From positions 1 to 64,000 of the forward strand of contig SGPL01000019.1 in NCBI GenBank assembly GCA_004802705.1: 64,000 nucleotides of DNA, in the 5' to 3' direction. The DNA is from Bondarzewia mesenterica (lineage: Eukaryota > Basidiomycota > Agaricomycetes > Russulales > Bondarzewiaceae). The position numbers and the translations under genes were made by a program. Positions 33,674 through 47,075 of this stretch are shown here, one piece after another (position 1 is the first letter of the stretch; each line of letters begins with the position of its first letter). Under the pieces are notes generated by a model. That model was not told the DNA's origin and made no database searches. It worked only from the letters and a program-made list of their open reading frames with translations.

Positions 33674-34776
33674 ATGGCGCCTCATAAAAAGACGAACGGA
33701 AGCTCTTCCCAGAAGTCTTCCACGAAGAAGGCAAGGGCAGCATATTCCAAGAGTTCCTCTAAGATGGTCCAGCGGTCGCCCGAGCCCGAGACGCCTCATA
33801 TCCCATGGAGATATCTCACTGTCTCTCTCATAAGAAACGCTGAAGTGAGGATTCGTGACCCTATCACACCCTTGTTTTCGATCGACTTACTCTCTGACAA
33901 TGATCACGCTTGTAGTGCGAAAGCGATGCTGGCGAGAGGTTGAGATACGACGACGACGGAGATGACCCGCTGACCTCGGCGGGACGAGAGCAAGCCGAGT
34001 CGCTCGGCACCAAATGGGCTGACGTGCCCATCGCCGCGATCTACACCTCACCTCACGAACGCGCCCACGACACCGCCGAAGCGCTCGCCAAACCCAACGT
34101 CTCCAAGCCCAAAGTCTTGCCTCGCGAGATGCTCGTCGAACGCAAGTACGGGGAGACGGCGTGGAAGTACCTTCGAAACGGCAATGAACTCGAACAGCGG
34201 ACCAAGTTCGGGGACAGGGGACCGGCGGATCGGACGTACGCCCCGCCCCATGGTGGTGAGAGCCGGCGGGAGGTCGGCCGTCGCGCACTGGCGGCAGTCA
34301 AGTCCCTATTCTATTGTCACGGAGTTGGACCCGAGAATGTGCCCAAAAAATATAGAGCAGAAGGCAAGACAAGACACTGGCTGAAAAGGAACGCCAACTG
34401 CAAACCCGATAGCCTCCCCTCGGTTCGCATACCCCACGTCGTGATCATCAGCGATCAGTGTTTTCTGAAAGAGTTTTATGAGATGTTGTTGGAAGTCCAG
34501 GACCCGGACGAAGAACACTGGGTCACTGCTACTGACTATGACAATGTTGCATGGTCTGCCCGTTTCCTCTCGTGCACTCTCATTCTCAGTACTCTGACTT
34601 TTTTTTTTCCATTCATCAATAGGTCCCGCCACTTCATTCGTTTACGCGAGGTGGAAAGTGGCCTCGAATTGGATGCTTGCAACTGGAACGCTCCTCCAGG
34701 ATCCTCCAAGAAGTGGAAGTACCGCCACAGCGATCTTCCTGACTTCTACCCGTATGTACCTATTATCAGATGGTAG
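33674..34776 (+). CDS. Histidine-phosphatase paralog with both catalytic histidines lost
   Basis: Tandem paralog of the gene at 31713, with the same intron positions. A Lys/Ser-rich N-terminus (MAPHKKTNGSSSQKSSTKKA) could be a nuclear signal. The core reads WRYLTVSLIRNAE, where the nucleophile His is Asn (33836-33838), then DPLTSAGREQAESLG, AIYTSPHERAHDTAEAL, REMLVERKYGE, YAPPHGGES and VVIISDQCFLKEFYEML, where the second His is Asp (34453-34455). Both residues essential for the phosphohistidine chemistry are therefore absent, while the arginine (SPHERA) and the acidic motif remain. It is probably a pseudophosphatase with a binding or regulatory role. The reading frame is intact over about 300 residues without stops, so it is not an obvious pseudogene. 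A further copy relic follows at 35028. Confidence 0.86.
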
Positions 34777-35027
34777 AGACTTGGGAATTGCGTAGAGGAT
34801 GGACTTGCAGCGGATTGTCAATCGAGAGTTATTTCCTTTATTAATGCACAATGCCGCTGCACAGGTCTCAGCAGGAGACTTCGAAACTCATGATTCTAAC
34901 TCATGATTGAAGCTGACGTTCCAAGCTCTTCCAAGCTGGCTTTCAAGCTACAATCTTGGGCTCGAGCTTAAAACAGAAAGCCTGTCGGCTGACTCGGCGC
35001 CAAACCTGCTAGTGAGTGCTTGCCAAA

Positions 35028-35160
35028 AGAGCTCCGTTCAGAGTGGGATGATATTGATTGCTCGCGCTGGAGGAGCTCTCCGAGGGCATCCCGCACGTCA
35101 TGCTCGTCAGTCATGGCATGTTCCTAGCCCGAGTTTTACGAGATGTTATATTGGAATGTC
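35028..35160 (+). pseudogene. Relic of a third histidine-phosphatase copy
   Basis: A short stretch reads EGIPHVMLVSHGMFLA and then, one base out of frame, EFYEMLYWN. It matches the IPHIVLVSHNVFLCEFYEML block of the first copy and keeps the SHG active-site His. No upstream or downstream exons of the family could be assembled in 34777-35394. It lies directly downstream of the second copy on the same strand, so it is best read as a degraded tandem duplicate. Confidence 0.65.
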
Positions 35161-35394
35161 ACCACTACCGAGTTCATGTCCTCGCAAGCTGAACTCCCCA
35201 CGAGTCCAAGTTCGTCTGCTAAGGACTGAGAAACTGAAGATAACAACAGATGGATTCACGAGAGAGACCGTCTATATCATGAGATACTTCGTACAAGGTT
35301 CTATCCCGACCTACAAATCAATACAAACTTACTTTCATTCAGACACCGCGACTTCCCGGGCTTCCAAGTTTTAAACCTTTCTTCCAAGCGTCGT

Positions 35395-37800
<2,406 letters not shown>

Positions 37801-37869
37801 CGTCGAGGTGGTCGTGGGTGGTGAGAGTGGGGTGGCGGTGGTGGGAACGAGGAGGGACGAGAAGAGAGG

Positions 37870-37877
37870 TATTTATA
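37870..37877 (-). promoter_or_regulatory. TATA box of the pyruvate decarboxylase gene
   Basis: TATAAATA on the minus strand, 70-77 bp upstream of the ATG at 37800, within a purine-rich promoter. Confidence 0.6.
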
Positions 37878-40066
37878 TGAAAGGGGACGGAAGAGGAGGA
37901 TCGGGAGGGGCAGGAGATTATGCGCGGGCTTGAGAGGATCATGGACACCAGACAGGGCCAAAAGACGCAAGCCGCGGCCGGTGGAGACTGGTGGGCGTAG
38001 ATCGATCCACGTTTTCGATGCACCTGCGTCATTTCCAACATTTATTTAAAGATATCAAAATTCTCTATCAAAGTTTCTGACCGTTCTCCCATTCGTTCAA
38101 ACCTCAAACTCTTCTTGGCCGCAACATATGTAAGTTGATCAATTGTACGCTGACATTGCTTTATCTCCATCCCGTCCCTGGCCAGGATCCGAAGGTTGTT
38201 GTAAAAACAGAACAATAACATAAGCCCGAGACCGCGATGGCTGCTGCGGTTCATATTCTTTCGAGTCTTCGACCAGTCCACACAGGTCCACACCTTCCTC
38301 GACCAGCGGAGGCAGTTCGCGCTCGAAGTTCATTTTTCTCTCAACCTCATGGCCGCGCACCTCGCCATACATACATAGTACGATATCTCTTGCGGGGCCG
38401 AGATACCGCCTTCAGATTCGAAGCAACGGGCACTACCTTTCGGCCTCGACTGGATCATCGGTCTTTTTCAAAATTCTATGCCGACGGTATGCGGTCGTCG
38501 GCCACATACTTGGCATTTACCATTTATCGTTGCTGGAAGGATCTGCTGCTCAGATCCAGCTAATATGTACTGGTATGTACTGTATATGTTTCCGGCCTTC
38601 TGTTCACTACAGTGTGCTTTGACAACTTATACCAAGTCTTGACTTTCATAGGTGTCGAGCCCAATCCAAGTTTCGTCACCGCTCGGTGCTACCTTGGAAA
38701 TTAAGATAAGTAAGTGAAGGCCAGTCCGTTGCTCGGGTCGTGAAGTACACCGCCATTTCGATCAGACATCGGAGTGATAATCAGAGTCCGAGGTCTGGTC
38801 TTACCTAGTTCCGTCACCTAACCCCATGTTCGAGCCGACGGACTTTGACAATGAGAGTGCCACTTTTGCTCCGTCAATCTCTGCGACTCCCAATACTCGT
38901 CTTCCACGATTCCCATGAACACCACATTCGATCGTTGTCGCGCGCCTTTCGATTCCCTCCTGCACGAATCTGCTACGAGAGGATTACACTACATCAACAC
39001 CCCAGCACCAATAAGAACACAACTCACATTTTCTTATAACGCCTTTATGTTCCTCCCAACCACCCCCAACGAAATCCGATGCAAGTTCAATGCTCGAAAC
39101 CCGTAAGCAACTGCCCACCTCATAATCTCCGTGCCATACGCTCCCCAAGATGGCAGAGCGAAGGATCCTGGATCTCCAGAATAAACTTGATTGTTTATAA
39201 GTACCCAGTCTCAGAAATCGTCTGATACTCATCGATGTTTCTCGAATAAGTACATCGTCAAGGCACCGACGTGCCCATGCATCAGTGACTCGATGCTAAG
39301 CCTAACCTCCGGTGCGCTGCATATTTTTCTTCACATGCTTATAATTACTGTAGTCGTACCTGCCATTACACCAGGACGGTGCCCCAAACACGCGATCTTT
39401 CGCTCTGATCCTGTACAGGACTGATGGTTCGTATGACATCCGGAGACTCACCACCTTATAGTATCAAGATTCAGGGAAAGTTCCTCGATGTACAATGTCG
39501 AGCGTCGGCCCTCAAATAAAGTGAACACGCAACCTTGACCTGATCAGTTCACGGTTGCAGCAGCTACAGGACTGCGACATCTGCCCAAGTGTCGAAAACT
39601 CGTTGCTGATTCTATCGTCTGCACCAAAGGTTCCGAGGTGACTAGCGAACGCATAAATGGACCTAGAGCTCGAGCTCGGTTTCTGCTGTACGTACAGTTA
39701 AGACGACAGTATGCGACAATATATTCATGTGGAATGTTCCAGGGTGCTGTGAGGATTAGAAGTACACTACACAGACGGTGCCTACGTGTATGGATTACAA
39801 GCTGAGATCGAGTCCGAGGGTAGATGGATGGAACCAGGAGACCGAGGAGAGTAAATGTGAGAGATATTGATGCAACTTCGCAGAAATGTGAGAATCAACG
39901 GAGACGGACGGACGGACAGATGGAGGAAAAGCCGGAAAAAATATGTACATATACTGTATGCATGCTGCGCATGACCCTAGACACTTCATCAGCAAACGAG
40001 CATCGTAGCTGAGACCGAGATGAAATGATACACACCTGAAGACCCAAAGAAAACTCCTAGTGAAAC
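37878..40066. other. Gene-poor region
   Basis: About 2.2 kb without a supported gene. Short open frames on both strands have no family resemblance and no consistent splice pattern. It contains the upstream part of the PDC promoter. Confidence 0.5.
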
Positions 40067-41799
40067 CTAAGCCGCTCTCCCAATGTATTCCCAAGTTCGA
40101 TTTCGTGACTGGTCACGAAAATTCGTGCACCCTACGATCGCGACATCATCCAAAGAAGACACACTCAACACGCCCCTCCTGACCGCCTCGTCTGTCTCGA
40201 GAACCCTAGAGCGCAATGCCTCGACGATCGCGTCGCCGCTCAATCTCTGACAATTGAATAGTTCCAAGCTCTTCAACCGCGGCAGCATCGCGACGCAAAC
40301 AAACTGCCTGTGCCCGTCCGTATCCTGACTCCACTCCGCCGGCCATCCACCGCGCATGCCATCGCACCACGGTACGAGCCACGGGGAGAGCATGCGCACG
40401 ACGCGGTCGGCCATGTCCGACGCGACGATCCGGAACTCCTCGAGCGCGGACGCGCGCTCGAAGAACCAGCGGAAGTCCTTCGTCCGCATGTCGGCGTAAT
40501 CCATCTCCAGTACCCGCAGTGCCGGGTCGCACCGCCGGAACAGGCTACGCAGCCCCATGCCCGTCGCGTGGTCACTGTGCGGCGACTGAGAAAAGTCATC
40601 ACACTCGTCGTCACTGTCGCCATCTTCGCGTCCATCCTCATATTCGTCCTCGTCAGCTTCAGAGTGCAGAGTGATCGCGGGGATGAATTGGGACGGGAAG
40701 TCATCTGGCGATGACGGGACGAGACGAGGAGAGTCGGTAGGGCTGGGCGAGGGGGAAGGATGGAGGCAGCGGCGCTGGAGATTCGAAGGCAATCCGCTTT
40801 TTACGTATTCGAGGGAGATATGGATTGTGGACGGTAAACCTGAAATCGACGTTGAGGTGCTCGAGATAGAGCTCCTTCAAGTTTGGGGAATCGATGTAAG
40901 ACAGAATGATGCGCGTGGACAGGGTACTGTGCAGGACAAGGGAACGTAACCGAGGGAGATAAGGGACAGGTGGTGGTTTATCGAGGTCTTCCGCACGTAC
41001 GTCAGCCTCGACCATAGTTCCCGTAAAAGATAGAAACTCGAGCTCAGGACAAGCAGTCAGGAGTTGGAGGAGGTCAATGGGGTGAATATTCATGGTCAAC
41101 GAGAAGGGATTGGAAGGGCTATCCTGGATAAATAAGGAGACGAAGCGAAGAGGAGTCGGGATGGCCAATGGTAGACGTGAGACGGTGATGTCCATGAATA
41201 GGAGGTTGGACTTGAGCGAGGTGGTGTAGGGCTTGAAGATTCCTGACATAACCTGGGTTGACGACGAAGATTCCTCACCATCCGACTGCGACTGGTCGAA
41301 ATCATCGTCAATGTCCTCAAAGTCCACATTGATGTCCAGCTGCTCCAGTTTTGGCTTCCCAGCGTCGACGTCCCAGAAGTCGAAAAAAACGCGCATATTC
41401 CTCCTTCTTTCCTCTTATCCTGCAGGACCTCCATCGACTCAGATGAGGGAGAAACGGAGAGAGAAAGGGTAACACGGTGTCGCGGGAGGAGATGGCGATA
41501 TCGACGTCAAAATCAAGATTCTTTGATCGGACAAGGAATGTGCGGGCAATGCCATTAGAGACCTTAGACGTCATGAGCAAGTCATCGAGGACGATGTGTT
41601 GAAAGATACGCGGAGAGAGATTGATGATTTCTCTCCACCGACGGCATATCTGCCCGAGAATAATTGGAGTTATCGCGGCGGCATGGGCGCAGTAGACGAA
41701 GATCTCAATAAGAAGTTCAACAGGAAGACTATCAATAGGTGCTGTCCATGCGGATTCCTGAGTATGGAGACGAAATATTTGAGAGCTAAGCGCATCCAT
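40067..41799 (-). CDS. F-box / leucine-rich-repeat-type protein
   Basis: The F-box is at residues ~22-60: PIDSLPVELLIEIFVYCAHA, then IILGQICRRWREIINLSPRI, which would bind Skp1 in an SCF ubiquitin ligase. LRR-like strands follow, such as LLQLLTACPELEFLSFTG, LPRLRSLVLHSTLSTRII, NLKELYLEHL, MLPRLKSLELFNC, and a C-terminus ending TWEYIGRAA. The target is unknown; basidiomycetes have many such genes. The gene appears to be intronless or nearly so, but two one-base shifts split it: at the A7 run 41383-41389 (EEYARFF to DFWDVDAGKPK) and at the T5 run 40798-40802 (LPRIRK to SGLPSNLQRR). If the shifts are assembly errors it encodes one protein of about 575 residues. If real, it is a pseudogene. Confidence 0.8.
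40798..40802 (-). other. Frameshift site 2 in the F-box gene (T5 run)
   Basis: The frame encoding IRKKR continues only in another frame as SGLPSNLQ. Four bases instead of five rejoin the two open halves. Confidence 0.6.
41383..41389 (-). other. Frameshift site 1 in the F-box gene (A7 run)
   Basis: EEYARFF and DFWDVDAGKPK lie in different frames across seven identical bases. Six restores continuity. Confidence 0.7.
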
Positions 41800-42259
41800 G
41801 GGTCAAGGAGGCACGGGTCGGGGTTGAAGCAAGCCAGCCACGAAGAGCGGGGAAGTACTTCAGCAGGGCCCGGTCGTGGGAAAGCTGTGTATCACTGGCA
41901 GCTGCACCGCTGGGCACCATTGACCCAGCTACATCATTTGGCTGGTGGCATCGCACTCGGTGTATAGAAACAAAGATCTGTTTGACCACCCGTCAGTCAG
42001 TTCTGCAGCAATTGATTGACAGAGACAGCTGTGCAGACATGTTCATGTAAGTACTGCCATCGGAACCTGGCCTCAAATTCCGAGTCTTTCACGTTTCAGT
42101 CATAAAACATTTACGTAATACAAGAACTGCACAGGAGTGGCTGCTGACTTTGAACTCTGATTTGAACTCTAATCGTACATACCACAACGCACGCCCTCAT
42201 CGTCGCGCCCGCCGCTCTCCGCCCTCTCCCCCTCAAGGTAATCTCTCCATTCACTCAAA
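41800..42259. other. Divergent promoter of F-box and eS19 genes
   Basis: No gene. A near-perfect tandem pair of TTTGAACTCT words at 42149-42174 lies about 90 bp before the eS19 start. No TATA box, as usual for ribosomal protein genes. Confidence 0.5.
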
Positions 42260-42840
42260 ATGCCAGGTGTACGTGATATCAGGTCGGTGCGATGGTTCAC
42301 TCGTGCATTTCAGTCTCACAATCGTCTCTGCAGCGCGGAAGCTTTCATTACCGCATACGCATCCCATCTCAAGCGTTCGGGCAAGCTTGAGGTCCCCACC
42401 TGGGTCGACATCGTCAAAACCGGCGCGTACAAGGAACTCGCCCCATACGATCCCGATTGGTACTATGTCCGCTCAGGTCCGACCCCTTCGTCCTTCTTTC
42501 CTCCGTCCAGCCACGTTTGACTGCATTTTCAGCTGCTGTCGCACGGCACATCTACCTCCGCAAAGACGTCGGCATTGGCGCACTGACGAAGCTCCACGGT
42601 GGCCGCAACCGTCGCGGCAACCGCCCCTCGCACCACGGCAATGCTTCCGCCTCGGTGCAGCGCAAGGTCTGCCAGTCCCTTGAGAAGATTGGTGTCCTAG
42701 AGAAGTCTGCAAACGGCGGCCGGAGAATCAGCCAGGACGGTCAGCGGGATTTGGACCGCATCGCAACTGCTGTCGTTGAGGCCGAGCGGGAAGAGGAAGA
42801 GGAGGAAGAGGAGGAGGCTGAGGAGGAGGAAGAGGAGTAA
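42260..42840 (+). CDS. RPS19: 40S ribosomal protein eS19
   Basis: Small-subunit protein needed for 40S maturation. MPGVRDI joins to [20 protein letters not shown], then [20 protein letters not shown] with [20 protein letters not shown]. The rest reads [37 protein letters not shown] and [13 protein letters not shown], all highly conserved in eS19. Three exons: 42260-42282, 42334-42475 and 42533-42840. The second intron follows an AG of YYVRS. The C-terminus carries about 19 extra residues that are nearly all Glu, encoded by GAG/GAA repeats. This acidic tail is longer than in most animal or yeast eS19. Confidence 0.96.
42779..42839 (+). repeat. GAG/GAA triplet repeat encoding the poly-Glu tail of eS19
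   Basis: An imperfect GAG/GAA run gives an almost pure Glu tail up to the stop. Triplet length changes would keep the frame. Confidence 0.75.
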
Positions 42841-43322
42841 GCGTTGGACGACTTGTTCTGGGACGGGTTCTTAGGTGGCGTATGCATGTTCCCCTCATTT
42901 TTCTTATCCTGTATGACTGCATGCGCCTCATCATCCAAAATATGGCATTAGCATCCTTTTTTTTATTGTCTCCCTGTATCTCCAGGTGCTCACCATAAAT
43001 CATGCGTGTGAAGTTTACTGCCCAGCTGTCTTTCTTGAAACCCGACCTTTTCGCTTTGACAGGGCAGATCCATCTTTCATTGATTGATCGCACAGGTGAG
43101 CTAAAATTTACAGGTCACATCCTTGAAGACACAAAATCTATATTACGAACCTTTCCTTTGCCTCAACTTAGCTCGTCAGACATCATCCCAATATCAATTT
43201 CCATCACTAATACATCTGATTTTGGTATAACAGGTCGGGATTCTCCATCATCATATTCATTCCTGTACTTTGATTGCACTCCGGGTAAGAATCAAGAAGA
43301 TATCTGCAACGCTGCGAAGATT
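42841..43322. other. Convergent 3' spacer
   Basis: Between the eS19 and RdRP stops. A plus-strand ATG-led open frame at 43002-43385 has no family resemblance and overlaps the RdRP end, so it is not called. Confidence 0.5.
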
Positions 43323-46300
43323 TCAGAACCCCATCACACTCCTTTCCTGCTCAATTGCCCTGATCACATCGAAAACTTCTCCTAGCGCAATCCACCCAAA
43401 GCTCTTGGCACCGAACATCGTCTCTGAAGATCGCGAGACCATCCACGCCGCCCACGCTCGATGCAGCCCTTCTTCATCCGTGGCATTCTCACCTGCAAGT
43501 TTCTGTTTCATATCCTTGACGAGGAGACTCGTCTGATCGCGCAGTTTCGCCATCGCATCTTTCCGTCTCTTCTTCTGCGAACACTTAGCGACGATTGTGC
43601 CGACGACTGCTTCCTCCTCCGTGAGCATGGCCGCTCGGTGGTGCGTAACTGTATTGGAAGCACAGATCGTCTGCAAGTCCAGAGCGTATGTGTTCAAAAG
43701 GTCGACGGCGGACTCCAGGTAATTAGGATCCGCCTCCAGGGAGGCAAATCCCACTGTACTCGCAACCTTGCGGGCCACCGCGGTATATACAACGTCGTCC
43801 TGCGGATCATCGAGCGACAACTGCGCAAGGACATCCTCCAGCGTGGACTCACGACCAGACTGCACCTGCCGGCGCTCCAATCGCGCCGCTTGCTTCGCGG
43901 TCTGCAAGGCCGGCAGGTCGATGCCACGGAACAGCCTTCCGATCGCCTTCGAGCTTTGGTAGAACTCGGCAGACGATTCCGCGTCTATCGTCTCTGGCGC
44001 GTTCCAATCAGGACGAGACGGGAACAGGGTCCTGGGTATTTTGTCCAACGGGACCGGTTGTCCGCTCTTTGGATAGTCGACGGCGTCGCTGTGAAGCTGT
44101 CCTAGTTCCAGACAAGCGGGCTCGAAAATGCCCTTTTGCTGGCTTTGATCAGCGATGACGAGCCAGGTAATCGCGACAAGCCCGAGAATCTGCAGGGCAT
44201 GCCACTCAGTGAGTAACCTAGGAAATCGGCCGAGGAAAAAACTACGCACGTCACTATTGATGTAGTCTGCGACGAAATCTGCGACATCGTCCATCGTGCT
44301 GGGACGGTCCAGCTTCCTCTTCGGTGCGACATTGTAGGCCGCAGGTTCATAGGTTTGCGTGGGAATCAAGTCGGGCATCGGCGTAACGTTGTACTGGTCG
44401 CCATCCAAGTCCCCTCCGCCCAAGTAAGATGGTAGGGGCCGGTCACCTGGTCAGAGTGTCAGTATCTTTTGGGCAGTTTCTAAACAGACGGCACACTAGC
44501 CTTGAATGGAAAACACCACAGTATTTGGAAGTGGCTCCTTGGCGAAGGGTGACCCTACCGGTGGAGGACCTATGGCTTCGACGACTTGGACATCGCCGGG
44601 GTGGATGGTAGGCGATCGTGAGATGACAACGCGTCCTTTGAGATAAAATGGGGGGCGATTGGGATAGCGGACACACGCGAACACTTGACCCTCCTTGAGA
44701 TAGTCATGAATATCAGCCACACCAACCAAGGTGTAGCCGTCCGGAACGGGAATCCTAGCATGGTGTTTCAAGTCACGGAGGATGTGATGTTTCGCGAACT
44801 CCAACATCTGTTGATAAAAGTCGTCCTCAAATGTGGGCACTCCCAACCTTGAGAGGTTCGAAAGGACGGAGGACAACCGGAAAGACGTCCCCAGGCCGAA
44901 CATATCAAACAAGTTTCCAGCGGCCTCCAGTGACTCGGTGGATTTCTCAACGTACTGGACTGCGTCATTCTGTAACTTCTCAAAAACAGGATACGGGACG
45001 CCGAGGCCCTCGAGGATCATGATGAGGGGTCGATTGAGATAATACTTGCTAGGCTGAACGAATGCCTGAGCTATCTCTACCCCAAGCGAGTCGGGGGCGT
45101 TAAACTTGATCATCGAGGGTCGCAGGCAGATGGCACGGCCAAGAAGTTTGTAGTCGACGCTGAGCATGCCTTTCGATCCCTGGAAGCGAACCTGGAACGC
45201 GCGCGGATAAGCTATACCGCCACGGCGGGTAGATCGTTTGTTCCTCTTCTGCAGCTCCTTCCAAATATCGCGCGCCAGTTCTTTGGAGAGAGTCCCCACA
45301 CCATCCGTGAAGCACCACTTCTCGTTGGGCCTCTCGACGCCATCTATGCGCTTGGGTTTCTCGATGTCATCGACACGAATGATCTCGTCGGCCTCCACGA
45401 CGATGGATGGATCTGTCGCGGTGAATGCCTGGGAGATCCTGGCACCGTAACGTGCTGGACACTTCATCAAATCGATGTCCCATTCGAGATTGTCGAACCT
45501 CCCCAGCGACTCGATGATCGCGGGCGCGCTGACTCGCTGGTTGGCTGGATCCTTGATCACGAACCACACCGTGTGCGATTTGAGCGCCGACTGCGAGTAT
45601 CCGAGAAACTGAAATTTACGGCCGACGATCGACAGTCCCTCCCGCAAGTCGTGCTTGACCCAGCGCTCGATGAACTGTGGACCGTCGATCTCCCTGTCAT
45701 GCTGGTACTGGAACCCGTTCTCCTCAATGAAACTGACCCGGACGAAACAGTCGTGATCGTTCGCGTACATTCGCATGACGCGATTGGAGCGTTCGGGTAG
45801 AGGGCCCGCGAGTTGAATCGTAGTTGGGGTGACGGAGACATGATAGCAGTAGAAAAGGTCGTCGGAGGGCGGTCGTCGATTCAGGAGGGAATGGGTCGAA
45901 GCTAAAAAATCCCGTTCGCAACGATTATAGACTTCTATGAAGATTTCGTCCACACTGTCGGAACCGTCTTCCGAGCTCCAGAAAACCACCTTCACCTGGC
46001 CCGCGAAGTATTGAAGAAGCTCAGCTGCAAAAGCTGTTCCCTTCCATAAGACAATGTTCTCGATGCGGCGCTGAATACTCAACATCTCCTGCAAGTCGGC
46101 TGACAAGCTTCGCGAGATCGCTTCGACCTGGAAAGCCACTCCCCAGTCCAACGTCTCTAGCCATGCGTAATATTGATCCACGTTCGCTTGACTGAACAGA
46201 TCACGATTCTCGGCCAGATGGGAAAAATTCTTCGGTTTGCGAATATGAATCTTTTGACCAAGGTCCCTGAATTTCGCCAAACCGTCTCGCTTGCAAATGA

Positions 46301-47075
46301 GACGAATTGCCAAGGACGCGTACGGTAGAACACGCCAGTAGTCCGGGTCTTCCGATTGGGAGTATAGCCCACGCATTCTCTGTCTTTTCTGTTCCTGATC
46401 AAAGGCGAAGTCAAATTCAAAGCTCGGGTGTGAGGCCAGAGACAGAAAAATGGTGGAAAGTCTCGAATCATGGCCCGTAGCAGACCATAGAAGTTGTGAA
46501 AGTTGCACCACGATTGAGCGAGTGAGAGAGCCGTCCGATATATTGATGCGTATCTCGCGCCTTTCCCCCGAAAATACGAGATGACAACCAGAAGAGAACG
46601 ATTTTTGCCACTCGACGGAGAAACAGCCGTCTCTGGTTTCCCATCCTAGCTGGAGGGTCTCGATAGAAATCGAAGTGGATTGCAATGTGTCCAGCATCTC
46701 CTGTCTCTGCTGTAGTGCCTCGGCGTCTTGATACGGGAGCCGCCGGATATTCTCAACGATGTGGGGACGGGCCTGCTTGTTGCTAAGCGTAAGGATCAAG
46801 CACTTTCTGTTTACAAAAATGGGCCTCCTAGGAGTGGCGCCCCCACTTTGTTGCAACAGATACTCGCCGATCTCCCGCGTGGGTAGCGTCAGCACACCTG
46901 AACCGCCATGATTTTGATGAGGGATTGGCCTTCTCGATGCGAAAAGATAGACATGGAAATTGACCAGTGAAGGGGAGTACGACGAGTACTGCGAAGAATG
47001 CAATTCAGAGGCAAGCTTATTCTGAACATCAAGCTTTGTCGAATTAGAGTCGATGTTTCTCATGAAGATCTCCAT
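43323..47075 (-). CDS. Cellular RNA-dependent RNA polymerase of the RNAi pathway
   Basis: QDE-1/RDR-type enzyme that makes double-stranded RNA for small-RNA silencing. The N-terminus (MEIFMRNIDSNSTKLDVQNK) resembles an RRM-like lead. Core blocks include CFTDGVGTLSKELARDIW, AYPRAFQVRFQGSKGMLSVD, RPSMIKFN, PNRPPFYLKGRVVISRSPTI and HPGDVQVVEA. The catalytic loop is GGGDLDGDQYNV (44411-44397), with all three Asp residues. The C-terminal part covers YINSDILGLVAITWLVIADQ and LHRAWAAWMVSR. Two introns are visible: one with a GC donor (44500-44447) just before the active site, and one of 60 nt (44249-44190) that is stopless and in frame. Large first exon of about 2.6 kb. The start is the ATG at 47075; an extra 5' exon cannot be excluded because TTTTAG precedes it. 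Confidence 0.93.

Noticed and set aside
33674..34776. Calling the second histidine phosphatase a pseudogene
   Set aside because: The frame, introns and most family motifs are intact. Only the catalytic residues are changed, which fits a pseudoenzyme better than a dead gene.
43002..43385. Plus-strand 127-codon ATG-led open frame
   Set aside because: It overlaps the 3' end of RdRP and has no recognisable domain. Its size is expected by chance in AT-rich 3' sequence.
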